A stretch of 64,000 nt of DNA from Jingyaoa shaoxingensis. Lineage in GTDB: Bacteria > Bacillota > Clostridia > Lachnospirales > Lachnospiraceae. Numbering within the stretch: the stretch's first letter is position 1; each line of letters opens with the position of its first letter. The stretch is from positions 1-64,000 of the forward strand of contig NZ_JACRSZ010000005.1 of NCBI RefSeq assembly GCF_014385005.1. Reading direction: 5' to 3'. This document shows, one piece after another, positions 52,800 to 62,508 of this stretch. The translations under genes were made by a program, and so were the position numbers. Below the pieces are notes generated by a model. That model was not told the DNA's origin. It saw nothing but the letters and a program-made list of their open reading frames with translations, and did not search any database.

Positions 52800-53687
52800 T
52801 TATGATTCCATCACATAGTTTTTTATAAATGTCAAAAATTTCTTTGGTAATCTTTCCATTTTCTGATCATTACGGAAGATACAGATAAACTGCACAGACT
52901 GTTCCTGTTTTTCCAACTGCATGGTATCGTGATTTATAAATTTGTCACTATGACTCAAGCCATCAGGACTGATGTTACCCAAATCCGTGTTCTGCAGCAT
53001 AGCCTGCATAATATAGTCACTGTTCGTAGTGACCTTAACCTGTAGTTTTCTTCTTTCTTCTTCACTTTCTTTTTGCTCTTTCCATAAAGAGATACCGGAA
53101 TAGTAATCCTCCACACCCTGAACCAAAGAAATCTCATTCCGTTTTTCATGGTATGCTTTGTCTCTGCAATACAAAACCGTTTTCGTTCTTTTTAAAGTAT
53201 AGTAACCGATATGATTCTCTGGAAACATCTTCTTCAGCTTATCCAGCTGAGAATCTTCAAAATAGGCAAAACCCAGCTGATCCTGATTTGCGATAATTCT
53301 TCGTATAATTTCTTCTGCTGGCGCACTGATGATATTATATTTTTCTCCTGCACTTTCTTGTATATAATACTCACAGAACGTATTGGCAAACCAGGAGCTG
53401 GGCTGAAATGATACCCTCAGTTCTTCTGTGGCATCTTCTTCCGCACAATCCAGAATCTTTGTGCTGCACTCTACCATACTTAACGCATATTTATAAATCT
53501 GTTCCCCTTTTGCAGTCAATTCAATTCCATGCCGCCTCCGTTCAAATATTTTCTTTCCAAGTTCTTTTTCCAGAGCTGCTATGGTTTTGCTCACATTGGA
53601 CTGTGACGTAAACAGCATCGAAGCCGCCTTACTGAATGATTTTGTCTGTGCACAGATTACCATGCACTGAAGCTGTCGTAATTCCAT
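52800..53687 (-). CDS. LysR-family transcriptional regulator
   Basis: 295 residues. Helix-turn-helix: MELRQLQCMVICAQTKSFSK, then ASMLFTSQSNVSKTIAALEK, KKIFERRRHGIELT. The effector domain starts near residue 90. It starts 15 bp after the aldo/keto reductase gene and lies just upstream of the attenuated importer operon in the same direction, so either could be its target. Effector unknown. Confidence 0.9.
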   Translation of the reverse strand: MELRQLQCMVICAQTKSFSKAASMLFTSQSNVSKTIAALEKELGKKIFERRRHGIELTAKGEQIYKYALSMVECSTKILDCAEEDATEELRVSFQPSSWFANTFCEYYIQESAGEKYNIISAPAEEIIRRIIANQDQLGFAYFEDSQLDKLKKMFPENHIGYYTLKRTKTVLYCRDKAYHEKRNEISLVQGVEDYYSGISLWKEQKESEEERRKLQVKVTTNSDYIMQAMLQNTDLGNISPDGLSHSDKFINHDTMQLEKQEQSVQFICIFRNDQKMERLPKKFLTFIKNYVMES

Positions 53688-53702
53688 TTTTGTCCTTTCA
53701 TC

Positions 53703-54695
53703 TTATGCCTGCGAAATCTCATCAATAAATCTACATTCTTCTTCCGTAAATGGTGCGCAGGCGATTGCTTTGATATTATCCAGGATCTGCTGTGGTCTGG
53801 ATGCACCTATCAGGACGCTGGTTACTTCTTTGTGCTGAAGCAGCCAGCCAAGTGCCATCTCTGCCAGTTTTTCACCGCGCTGCCCGGCCAGTTCATTCAG
53901 CCTGCGTATCTGTCCCATTCTGTGTTCATTCAATGTACTTTCTTTCAGGAATCTGCCATCGGTACGGATACGGCTGTCCTCCGGGATTCCGTGAAGATAA
54001 CGATCTGTAAGCTGTCCCTGCTCCAGCGGACTAAAGGTGATCAAACCTTTTTGCAATTCACCGGTCATTTGTTTCAGACCGTTTTTCTCTACGGTTCTGT
54101 CAAAAATGGAATACCTGTTTTGGTTAATCACAAACGGACAGCGAAGTTCCTGCAGAATCACGGCAGCTTTTTTCAAAGTTTCTCCATCATAATTAGAGAG
54201 TCCTACGTAGATTGCCTTACCACTCTGTACCACACTTGCCAGTGCTCCCATAGTTTCTTCCAGCGGTGTATCCGGATCCATTCTGTGATGATAGAAAATA
54301 TCCACATATTCCAGTCCCATACGTTTCAGACTCTGATCCAGACTGGCAAGGAGATATTTACGGCTCCCCCAGTTACCATAAGGGCCGTCCCACATGTCAT
54401 ATCCTGCTTTTGTTGTAATAATCAGTTCATCTCGATAGCCCCCCAGATCTTCTTTTAAGATTCTACCGAAGTTTTTCTCTGCACTGCCCGGTTCCGGTCC
54501 ATAGTTATTGGCCAGGTCAAATTGTGTAATTCCGTTGTCAAATGCTGTAAAGCAAAGTTCCCTTATATTTTCAAACTTTGACGTATCTCCAAAATTATGC
54601 CACAGTCCAAGTGACACCTTCGGAAGTAACAGCCCGCTGTTTCCGCAGCGGTTATATTCCATGGCAGTGTATCTCTCTTTCGATGCAGTATACAT
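53703..54695 (-). CDS. Aldo/keto reductase, YghZ-like
   Basis: 330 residues. The (beta/alpha)8 fold has the catalytic tetrad pieces: FDLANNYG (Asp, Tyr), LIITTKAGYDMW (Lys) and IFYHHRMDPDTPLEE (His). The N-terminal YNRCGNSGLLLPKVSLGLWHNFG and GSAEKNFGRILKEDL are those of the YghZ/L-glyceraldehyde-3-phosphate reductase group, which reduces small aldehydes such as methylglyoxal with NADPH. RBS GAGGGA. Probably cotranscribed with the LysR gene 15 bp downstream. Confidence 0.92.
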   Translation of the reverse strand: MYTASKERYTAMEYNRCGNSGLLLPKVSLGLWHNFGDTSKFENIRELCFTAFDNGITQFDLANNYGPEPGSAEKNFGRILKEDLGGYRDELIITTKAGYDMWDGPYGNWGSRKYLLASLDQSLKRMGLEYVDIFYHHRMDPDTPLEETMGALASVVQSGKAIYVGLSNYDGETLKKAAVILQELRCPFVINQNRYSIFDRTVEKNGLKQMTGELQKGLITFSPLEQGQLTDRYLHGIPEDSRIRTDGRFLKESTLNEHRMGQIRRLNELAGQRGEKLAEMALGWLLQHKEVTSVLIGASRPQQILDNIKAIACAPFTEEECRFIDEISQA

Positions 54696-54844
54696 AGTAA
54701 TCTTCCCTCTGTTTTGATATAGTTTTTTGTAACGCTTCGAATTCCATTATACTATCATTCTCCAGCCAGTGGCATCTTTTAAATATAAATCTCATATTTT
54801 TCTTCCATACCTAAAAGGTATTGTTGGTAATATAAATTAAATAT

Positions 54845-54873
54845 TTCACAATAGTTGCATCTCATGCTATATT
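54845..54873 (+). promoter_or_regulatory. Promoter candidate for the 21-residue peptide gene
   Basis: TTCACA (54845-54850), 17-bp spacer, TATATT (54868-54873). Confidence 0.55.
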
Positions 54874-54966
54874 ATAGACAGATAAAAAGTCAGGCCAGAC
54901 TTAACAAGATGTGAAATCACTTAATCCATTATTATTTCTCACAATGTTGAAAAGGAGGAACTGATC

Positions 54967-55032
54967 ATGAAGAAGTTTAAAGAATTTTTATCCGAATATT
55001 ATCGTAGTTTCGCAAAGGGATATCATATGTAA
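54967..55032 (+). CDS. 21-residue basic amphipathic peptide gene
   Basis: MKKFKEFLSEYYRSFAKGYHM, starting with ATG after AAAGGAGG at 6-7 nt spacing and ending at TAA. A promoter-like TTCACA-N17-TATATT lies about 95 bp upstream and a terminator directly follows, so it is a self-contained transcription unit. The peptide is rich in Lys, Phe and Tyr and could form an amphipathic helix. Function unknown; it may be a small membrane peptide or regulatory micro-protein. Confidence 0.65.
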   Translation: MKKFKEFLSEYYRSFAKGYHM

Positions 55033-55070
55033 TCTGATATTCACCAGATAAAATAAGATATACACTCTCT

Positions 55071-55102
55071 GGGGATTGCTCACGTAGCAGTCCCCCCTTT
55101 TT
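55071..55102 (+). terminator. Terminator of the 21-residue peptide gene
   Basis: GGGGATTGCT pairs with AGCAGTCCCC around CACGT, then CCTTTTT. Confidence 0.88.
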
Positions 55103-55204
55103 ATGTTTTGTTTGACTTATTCTGGATAATGTGCGACAATACTTTTATGGTTGAAAGTGCTAAAGTGACCTTGATTCTTGAATAAATATAGGGAGGCATG
55201 TTAC

Positions 55205-55609
55205 ATGTTAAAGCAAATTACTGTTTATGCAGAAAATAAGAAAGGAACCATGAAAGATATCACCGGTATTCTTGCCGGCCATGATATCAATATCTGGGGT
55301 TCTGTTACCAATGAAAGTTCTGAATTCGGCATGGTCCGTATGATTGTATCCGATCCGGACAAGGCTCTGAAAGAGCTCTCCGCTCAGGATTATCTTTGCC
55401 GAATGACGAACGTGATCGGTGTGGAAGTGGAAGATGAAGTGGGTAACTTAAATGCACTTCTGACTGCATTCCTGGATTCCAATATCAATGTGGATTATGT
55501 ATACCTTTCCTTTAACCGCGATACCGGCAAACCGGTTCTGGTACTTCATACGGAAGATCTGGAAGAAGCAGAATCCTGTATCTTATCCAAAGGATTCTCA
55601 GCAATTTAA
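55205..55609 (+). CDS. Tandem ACT-domain protein
   Basis: 134 residues from the ATG at 55205 (GGGAGG, 8 nt spacing); the frame opens 9 codons earlier without an RBS. Two ACT domains: ITVYAENKKGTMKDITGILAGHD (1-65) and GVEVEDEVGNLNALLTAFLDSN (70-134). Such stand-alone ACT pairs bind amino acids and occur as small regulators. No partner enzyme is next to it. Ligand unknown. Confidence 0.88.
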   Translation: MLKQITVYAENKKGTMKDITGILAGHDINIWGSVTNESSEFGMVRMIVSDPDKALKELSAQDYLCRMTNVIGVEVEDEVGNLNALLTAFLDSNINVDYVYLSFNRDTGKPVLVLHTEDLEEAESCILSKGFSAI

Positions 55610-55620
55610 TTAATTCTAAG

Positions 55621-55655
55621 AAAATCCTGTGACATAAAAAGCCACAGGATTTTTC
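55621..55655 (+). terminator. Bidirectional terminator between the ACT gene and the rRNA methyltransferase gene
   Basis: AAAATCCTGTG pairs with CACAGGATTTT and T-tracts lie on both sides. It serves the ACT gene (plus) and the 55720-62287 operon (minus). Confidence 0.88.
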
Positions 55656-55719
55656 ATTTTATTCCGCATACCGGCATGCTCACATCTCTTTTCCAAAAAT
55701 GACTTCTCAGAGATATCGT

Positions 55720-57273
55720 CTAATACTTCATTCTCCATCCGGCATGGTATTTATTTTTCAGGGTTCCGTTCACCAGCTTTCCCCATCCCAGCGGATAACC
55801 ATTGACGCATACCAGCTGCCAGCCTTTCTCCAGGCGCTTTTTCATAGCTTTAGCATTGTGCATCTCTTCTGCTTTCTGAAGATTACGCTCTACAATATCA
55901 TCCACTTCCAGAGTTTCCCCACGAAGATATTTTTCCACACGCACATCACGGTAATCCAGATTAATCACTGCCGTGTATTCTTCTTTTTTCAATGCCATGG
56001 CAAAGGACTGGCTTGGTTCAAAGCGATCCTTTCGAATCTCTCCCAGATACAGACCGTTTCGCAGGAATACCAGACCTTTTCGAGTTCCAAGCGCTTCCGG
56101 TACCAGATAGACCTGACCCTTGCGAACCTCTACCTGTTTCCAGTTCATCTCCATAGAGACATCAGCGAAGAATTCTGCCAAAACTTTTGTCTCAGGCTTA
56201 CCGATACCTTTGATATCTGAAATACTGCCTTCTACCGGATTCTTATGTTCATCTACAGTCATCTCTCTATTCGGATGTCCGTTTCTGTCATTTTCCTGCG
56301 CTCCTGCCATCTCCCCAGGTGCTCTTTTATGAAGCAGCGCCAGAAAATGTCCCTCTCCTGCCATTTTGTGTGGCCAGATGCGCACACATTTTTTCAAGTC
56401 AGGGGTTCCCATTTTTCTTCTGACTGGATCTGCACATTCTCCGTCCCAGCCTTCGTACGCCACTTCCGGGCGCCCCGGTGCGAATCCTTCATACGGCTGA
56501 ATCTCCCGAATCTCCATGTCGTCTCTGCTGTCCAGCAGGAACTGAATCACCTGTTCGTTTTCTTCCGGTGAAAAGGTACAGGTGGAATAGAGCATATCCC
56601 CGCCCGGTGCCAGCATCTGTGCGGCTCTGGTGATAATTTCTTTTTGCTGTTTTGCACATTCAAATGGTTTGTTTCCATCCCACACTTTTGCCACGGCAGG
56701 ATCTTTACGAAACATTCCTTCCCCGGAACACGGCACATCTACCAGAATCTTGTCAAAAAATTCCTGGAAGTTCTCTGCCAGCTTTGCAGGTACTTCATTG
56801 ACCACAAAAGAATTGCGTATTCCAAACACTTCGATATTCTTTAGCAGCGCCTTTGCTCTGGATGCACTGATATCATTGGCAACCAGCACGCCCTTCCCGT
56901 GAAGATGTGCCCCCAGTTCCGTTGCCTTGCCTCCCGGTGCTGCGCACAGATCCAGCACTCGATCCCCTGGCTTTGACACCAGCCTGGATGCCGGTGTCAT
57001 AGCACTCGGCTCCTGCAGATAATACATTCCCGCATAGTAAAACGGATGTCTGGCAGGCATATCCTGTTCTTCGTAATAATATCCATTTTCCGTCCACGGA
57101 ATCTTTGTCAAATGAAAAGGTGCAATTTTTTCAAACTCTTTCAGAGAAATCTTATCTACATTCACTCGCAGGCCAAAGTTTCTCGGATGGTCATAGGATG
57201 CAAGGAATTCTTCATACTCTGATCCAAGAAGCTTCTTCATTTTCATCTCAAACTCTTCCGGTAAATTTACCAT
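55720..57273 (-). CDS. RsmF-type rRNA (cytosine-C5) methyltransferase (NOL1/NOP2/Sun family)
   Basis: 517 residues. SAM site DLCAAPGGKATELGAHLHG; catalytic Cys in VDVPCSGEGMFRKDP and the second Cys in YSTCTFSPEENEQ. The N-terminal 100 residues form the RNA-recognition part (NFGLRVNVDKISL); the C-terminal 170 residues are the RsmF-type PUA-like tail (LNPxG-like YPLGWGKLVNGTLKNKY). It modifies a C5 of 16S rRNA or another rRNA site. It follows the large ABC exporter gene by 15 bp, apparently the third gene of that operon. Confidence 0.9.
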   Translation of the reverse strand: MVNLPEEFEMKMKKLLGSEYEEFLASYDHPRNFGLRVNVDKISLKEFEKIAPFHLTKIPWTENGYYYEEQDMPARHPFYYAGMYYLQEPSAMTPASRLVSKPGDRVLDLCAAPGGKATELGAHLHGKGVLVANDISASRAKALLKNIEVFGIRNSFVVNEVPAKLAENFQEFFDKILVDVPCSGEGMFRKDPAVAKVWDGNKPFECAKQQKEIITRAAQMLAPGGDMLYSTCTFSPEENEQVIQFLLDSRDDMEIREIQPYEGFAPGRPEVAYEGWDGECADPVRRKMGTPDLKKCVRIWPHKMAGEGHFLALLHKRAPGEMAGAQENDRNGHPNREMTVDEHKNPVEGSISDIKGIGKPETKVLAEFFADVSMEMNWKQVEVRKGQVYLVPEALGTRKGLVFLRNGLYLGEIRKDRFEPSQSFAMALKKEEYTAVINLDYRDVRVEKYLRGETLEVDDIVERNLQKAEEMHNAKAMKKRLEKGWQLVCVNGYPLGWGKLVNGTLKNKYHAGWRMKY

Positions 57274-57288
57274 TTAACTTTCCTCTTT

Positions 57289-60200
57289 CTATTCAATACT
57301 CTTCAGTGATTCTACCATATCAATCTTCTTCAGTTTCTGATGCATAACAACATTCACCAGTATAGAGAATGCTACCGTAAATGCCGCAGAAATCAGGAAA
57401 CTTGGCGGATTGATATTTCTTCCAAACATAGTCGCATCTACTTCCACAGTTGTGATGACAAAGTAGTGCAGGACTTTTCCCATTCCCATGCCTGCCAGAA
57501 TACCGATGGCAGTAATCAGGATATTCTCTCTGTATACATAGGCATCTACTTCCCCATCATAGAAACCAAGCACCTTCAGGGTTGCCAGTTCTCTCTTTCT
57601 CTCATTGATATTGATGTTACTTAAATTATACAATACCACAAATGCCAGAAGTCCTGCCGATACAATCAGTACGATAATAACGGAATCCAGTGTAGACAGC
57701 ATATTATCGATCTGTGTCATAGTAGATGTGGTGTAGCTGATACTCAGTGCAGCATCTTCATTTAAGAAACCCTGTCCCAGTGCTTCCAATGCTGTCGTAT
57801 CTGTACCATCTTCTGCCCGGAACATGATTTCATTGTATTCCGGTACTTTTCCGGTGCATTTTTCATATAAGTCCGGCGTCATATAGATATAATGTGACAA
57901 ATAATTTTCCGTCACTGCCGCAATCGGCACTTCTATTTCTCCCAGTTTCTCATCTTCCAGCACCAGCATATCTCCGGCCTTCACACCCATCAGGGAAGCA
58001 ATCTTTTCGGTAATAATGGCGCCCCCATCATTCAACTGATAGTTCTCACCGGTCTGACGATCACGAAATACCAGGAAATCATCGATCTCTTCCAGCTTTT
58101 CCGGAACCACCAGATAAACGTTCCAGGATTTTTTCTCCCTGCGCACAGTTTCCTTCTGCATCAGTGCCTCTGTGTAATTCGCTACTTTATCGTTGTTTCC
58201 CACAGTCTGAAGCAGTTCTTCCTTACTTTCTTCTTTCGCACCGGTATCCAGAATTACCATAGCATCATAAAGCTGCAGCTGCTGATACTGCAGATGTCCG
58301 ATGTTTGATATGGAGTCTCGTAAGCCATAGCCCACCAGCATCAGTGCCATACAGCCCCCGATTCCAAATACCGTCATAAAAAATCTCTTTTTATAACGAA
58401 ACAGATTTCGCACGGTGGATTTCCAGCTAAAGCTCAAATGCTTCCAGATAAACGGTATCCGTTCCAGTAATACACGTTTTCCTTCTTTTGGTGCAGGCGG
58501 ACGCATCAGCACCGCCGGTGTCGCTGCCAGTTCCCGATAACATGCCGCCAGTGTTGCCAACATGGTACTTGCCAGTGCCGCACCTGTGGCAATGAATGCA
58601 TATTTCATATTATAAGGAAGTTCGATATTTGTCATATGATGGTACATGATCCGATATGCCGTCACGATAACAAATGGCAAAAATTTTTCTCCAAAAGCAA
58701 TTCCGGCAAGGCTGCCTCCCAGCGTAGCAAATAACGCATAACACAGATATTTTGATGCAATCGCAGCTTTCCCGTATCCCAGGGCCTTCAAGGTACCAAT
58801 CTGGGTTCGTTCTTCTTCTACCATACGGGTCATGGTAGTCAGACTGATCAGTGCTGCTACCAGGAAAAACATCACCGGAAATACCTGCCCGATGTTACGC
58901 ATACGATCTGCATTTTCTCCATAACCGATATTCTCCGGCAGGTCACTTCGATCACTGACCGTCCATTCCGGATATTCCAGATCTGCCACTTCTTTTTCTG
59001 CATCAGCAATCTTCTCTTTTCCTTCTGCTATTTTATCTTCTGCTTCCTTCTTTGCCTTTTCATATTCAGTCTTTCCGTCTTCCAGCTTCGCCTCGTTATC
59101 CGCAATCTCCTGCTCTCCGTCTGCGATTTCTTTTTTACCGTCCTCTATGGTCTTTTTTGCATCGGCAAGCTGTGCTTCTGAATTCGCAAGCTGCGCTTTT
59201 CCTTCTGCGAGCTGTGCTTCTCCGCTCTGTAGTTCTGCTTCTGAATTATTCAGCTTCTGTTCATTCTTCTGTATAGTCTTTTCTGCATCTTTCAGCTGTT
59301 TTTTGCCATCTTCCAGTTGTTTTCGTCCCGAAGTAATCTCTTTCTGTGCAGATTCCAGAGCTGCTTCCCCTTCTTCAATCTGCTTCAGAGACTCTTCCAG
59401 CTGCACCGGGACCTTATCCAGTTCAGTTTTTCCCTGTTCTAGCTGTACCTTCGTCTCATCCAGCTTCGCTCTGGATGCTGCAAGCTGTTCTCCTGTCTGG
59501 TCAAATGTTGTCTCTGCTGTCTCAATAGCCGATATAATCTGATCAAGATTCCCCTGTACTTCTTCCTTCTGCGCACCGATCTGTGCCTCTGCTTCCTGTG
59601 CCTGGACAAGCGCACTCTGCGCCTGGGTCAACTGCTCCTGAAGCTGGGCAAGTTCATTCTGTGCCTGGGTCTGCTGTTCCTGAAGCTGGGCAAGCTTATT
59701 TTGCGCCTGAGGCAGCTGCTCCTGAAGCTGAGCAACTGTCTGCTGTGCCTGATACAGCACTGCACTTTGCTCCTCGATTGCTGCCTGCGCAGCCTGAATT
59801 TGTCCCGGCAGTGCACTCAGTTCTGCTTCCTCTTCCACAGATAACTGGTACTTACTCTCATCCAGCGTTTCTCCCTCCTGCAGATTTGCCTGATCTGCAT
59901 TCTTCTGCGCTTCCAGTTCTGCCTTCTTATTCTCCAGTTCCATCTGCCTTTGCTGCAGAGCTGCCACCTGACCGGACAGGGTATTTATTTCATTCTGCGC
60001 ATTATCTGCAGCTGCCTGTGCCTGGGTAACTCCATCTGAAAGCTGTGTCACTGCATCGCCTGCCTGAGTGACTCCATTCGAGAGCTGTGTCACTGCATCT
60101 GTCGCCTGGGTGACTCCATCTGAAAGCTGTGTCACTGCATCGCCTGCCTGGGTTACCCCATCTGCCGCAGTTGCCGCTGCTACATCCAACTGCTCCAGTG

Positions 60201-61563
60201 CCTGCTGGCAGGTTTTCTGCTGTGTCTCCAGTTCTGCCTTCTGCTCAGCCCATGCCTTCAGACTGCTCTGATACTGTGCCAATCCTTCCTCATACTGAGT
60301 GACACCCGCTTTATAAGCCTGTTCTCCCTGCCGATACTCGGCCATTTTTTTCTGATACTGTTCCACACCTTCTTCATATTGTGTGCGTCCGTCTGCCAGT
60401 TCTTCTTTTTTCTGATCCAGTTCCTTCTGCCCTTCATCCAGCTTCGCGGTAGTCTTTTTGTATGTCTTATTAAATTCCTTCTGCTTTGCTGCCAGTTCTT
60501 TTTTTCCCTGATTTAACTGCGCCCATCCATCTTGCAGCTGCTGACGCCCGTTTACCAGTTTTGCTTCATTTTCCGCAATCTGCGCCTTTCCATCTGCCAG
60601 TTGTCTTTCGCCGTCCCGAACTTCTTTCTCCCCCTGCTTTAGTTCTTGCTTTGCATCCTCCAATTCCTGTTTTGCATCACGGATCTGCTGCTCTCCGTCA
60701 CAGATTTCCTGCCATGCATCTGCCAGCTCACTTTCTGCCTCAGCTTCTCCATCTGCCAGTTCCTTTCTGGCATCCTCCAGCTTCTCATTGGCTTCATCCT
60801 GTATCTCCTGATAACGAATCTCACATCTTTCTCCGGAGATATCTTCAATGCGCTGTTGTACCTCTGCAATCAATATATCATACGCGTCCGTATAAGCCGT
60901 CAGGTTCTCCGCCTCATTGACCTTCAGATAGACCTGCGTATAGACTTCATAGGAAAAATCCTCCGGCAGGACATACGCTGCTCCGGACAATTCTCCAGTT
61001 CCCAGCGTGGTATTTCCTCTGTTAAAAGAAATATACAGTGGACTGCTTCCGGCCCCGACAATAGTGAATTCTTTTTTCTTTAACTGATAATCATCTTCTG
61101 TTTCCCGGTAAAAGGTAATAGAATCTCCTATCTGATACCCTGATTTATCCAGGAATTCAATATCTACAAAACATTCCCCCGATTTTTCCGGCAGACGTCC
61201 TTCTGTGGCTGTTAACTGGTTCAGAGTTGGCGAAACAGATTCTACTCTGAGCGCATGCTGATCTGTACCTTCACCGCATAATACATCTGTCATATAGCCG
61301 GGTTCTGCCTTTTCCACCCCATTGATCTGACTGATTGCCTCTATGTCTCCTTCTGTCAGTCCCATGGTGCTGATTATCTTCAGATCCATAAGCTGATGCT
61401 GGTCAAAATAAGCATCTCCCGAATAACGCATATCCGGTGCCGCTGACTGTATTCCTGAATAAAATGCCACTCCCAGTGCCACAATCAGGAAAATGGAAAT
61501 AAAACGGTTCAGACTCTTTTTTACTTCCATATAAAAATCTTTTCTCAGTGCCCTTTTCTTCAT
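57289..61563 (-). CDS. Giant FtsX-family ABC transporter permease with extracellular coiled coil
   Basis: 1424 residues. TM1 at about 20-40 (FISIFLIVALGVAFYSGI), then an extracellular MacB-like region to about 265. A huge helical segment follows (about 265-860), built of DGKxQLADGExQI-type heptads with an insert of tandem units (GVTQAGDAVTQLSDGVTQ and variants). Three membrane helices and FtsX domain 1 (about 900-1000), a second FtsX core and the last helices (1290-1420) complete it. The adjacent ATPase gene supplies energy. This architecture is known in clostridial FtsX-like permeases of unknown substrate; lipid, peptide or wall roles are inferred. Confidence 0.9.
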   Translation of the reverse strand: MKKRALRKDFYMEVKKSLNRFISIFLIVALGVAFYSGIQSAAPDMRYSGDAYFDQHQLMDLKIISTMGLTEGDIEAISQINGVEKAEPGYMTDVLCGEGTDQHALRVESVSPTLNQLTATEGRLPEKSGECFVDIEFLDKSGYQIGDSITFYRETEDDYQLKKKEFTIVGAGSSPLYISFNRGNTTLGTGELSGAAYVLPEDFSYEVYTQVYLKVNEAENLTAYTDAYDILIAEVQQRIEDISGERCEIRYQEIQDEANEKLEDARKELADGEAEAESELADAWQEICDGEQQIRDAKQELEDAKQELKQGEKEVRDGERQLADGKAQIAENEAKLVNGRQQLQDGWAQLNQGKKELAAKQKEFNKTYKKTTAKLDEGQKELDQKKEELADGRTQYEEGVEQYQKKMAEYRQGEQAYKAGVTQYEEGLAQYQSSLKAWAEQKAELETQQKTCQQALEQLDVAAATAADGVTQAGDAVTQLSDGVTQATDAVTQLSNGVTQAGDAVTQLSDGVTQAQAAADNAQNEINTLSGQVAALQQRQMELENKKAELEAQKNADQANLQEGETLDESKYQLSVEEEAELSALPGQIQAAQAAIEEQSAVLYQAQQTVAQLQEQLPQAQNKLAQLQEQQTQAQNELAQLQEQLTQAQSALVQAQEAEAQIGAQKEEVQGNLDQIISAIETAETTFDQTGEQLAASRAKLDETKVQLEQGKTELDKVPVQLEESLKQIEEGEAALESAQKEITSGRKQLEDGKKQLKDAEKTIQKNEQKLNNSEAELQSGEAQLAEGKAQLANSEAQLADAKKTIEDGKKEIADGEQEIADNEAKLEDGKTEYEKAKKEAEDKIAEGKEKIADAEKEVADLEYPEWTVSDRSDLPENIGYGENADRMRNIGQVFPVMFFLVAALISLTTMTRMVEEERTQIGTLKALGYGKAAIASKYLCYALFATLGGSLAGIAFGEKFLPFVIVTAYRIMYHHMTNIELPYNMKYAFIATGAALASTMLATLAACYRELAATPAVLMRPPAPKEGKRVLLERIPFIWKHLSFSWKSTVRNLFRYKKRFFMTVFGIGGCMALMLVGYGLRDSISNIGHLQYQQLQLYDAMVILDTGAKEESKEELLQTVGNNDKVANYTEALMQKETVRREKKSWNVYLVVPEKLEEIDDFLVFRDRQTGENYQLNDGGAIITEKIASLMGVKAGDMLVLEDEKLGEIEVPIAAVTENYLSHYIYMTPDLYEKCTGKVPEYNEIMFRAEDGTDTTALEALGQGFLNEDAALSISYTTSTMTQIDNMLSTLDSVIIVLIVSAGLLAFVVLYNLSNININERKRELATLKVLGFYDGEVDAYVYRENILITAIGILAGMGMGKVLHYFVITTVEVDATMFGRNINPPSFLISAAFTVAFSILVNVVMHQKLKKIDMVESLKSIE

Positions 61564-61582
61564 ACCTGTCCCTTTATATGAC

Positions 61583-62287
61583 TTACCATTCTATATCTGC
61601 TACAGACATTGGTGCCTCATTCCTTCGCATGTCTGCCACTTTTCCATTCTTGATTTTAATGACTCTGTCTGCCATCGGTGCGATTGCCGAGTTATGGGTA
61701 ATCACGATAACGGTCATTCCCTTTTCCCGGCACATATCCTGCAATAATTTCAGAATTGCCTTACCTGTCTGATAATCCAGAGCCCCGGTCGGTTCATCAC
61801 ACAGAAGGAGCTTGGGATTCTTCGCCAGTGCCCTGGCTATAGACACTCTCTGCTGCTCTCCACCGGATAACTGGGCCGGGAAATTCTTCATACGCTTTTC
61901 CAGTCCCACTTCCTGCAGCACCTGTCTGGCATCCAGCGGATTCTTGCAGATCTGAAGTGCCAGTTCTACATTTTCCAGTGCAGTCAGATTCGGAATCAGA
62001 TTATAAAACTGAAAAACAAATCCGATATCATCCCGTCTGTACCCGGTAAGCTGCTTCTGGCTGTACTTTGCAATGTCGCTGCCATCCACCAGTACCTGTC
62101 CGGATGTCGCCGTATCCATGCCTCCAAGGATATTCAGAACCGTCGTCTTCCCCGCACCACTCGGTCCTACAATCACGACAAACTCGCCTTTCTCTATCTC
62201 AAAATCAATACCGTCCACCGCACGAATCTCCACTTCACCCATCCGGTAGATCTTCGACACATTTTTCAGAGAAACATATTTTTCCAT
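61583..62287 (-). CDS. ABC transporter ATP-binding protein (LolD/MacB group)
   Basis: 234 residues. Walker [18 protein letters not shown], signature [16 protein letters not shown], Walker [13 protein letters not shown], switch His [10 protein letters not shown], with the LolD/MacB-type [20 protein letters not shown]. It starts the operon with the giant permease (20 bp downstream). Confidence 0.95.
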   Translation of the reverse strand: MEKYVSLKNVSKIYRMGEVEIRAVDGIDFEIEKGEFVVIVGPSGAGKTTVLNILGGMDTATSGQVLVDGSDIAKYSQKQLTGYRRDDIGFVFQFYNLIPNLTALENVELALQICKNPLDARQVLQEVGLEKRMKNFPAQLSGGEQQRVSIARALAKNPKLLLCDEPTGALDYQTGKAILKLLQDMCREKGMTVIVITHNSAIAPMADRVIKIKNGKVADMRRNEAPMSVADIEW

Positions 62288-62426
62288 CGTGTGCCTGCCT
62301 TTCTTTGCTCATTTCAAGTGATATTACTTTTATCATAGCATATTTCGTTATATATCTTCACTTAAATTTCTATAAACTGATGTGCACATATCGCAGATAT
62401 TTGTACGTGTACAAAAGATTTTCTCG

Positions 62427-62455
62427 TTGCAATTCGGAAAAGAGTGGGTTATAGT
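62427..62455 (+). promoter_or_regulatory. Promoter of the shikimate kinase gene
   Basis: TTGCAA (62427-62432), 17-bp spacer, TATAGT (62450-62455). Just upstream is the inverted repeat TTTGTAC-GT-GTACAAA (62400-62415), which could be an operator for this gene or for the divergent ABC exporter genes. Confidence 0.65.
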
Positions 62456-62508
62456 TATGGAAGGTTATATTCCAGACTCAATATCATCTATGCAGAAAGG
62501 TTTTACAT

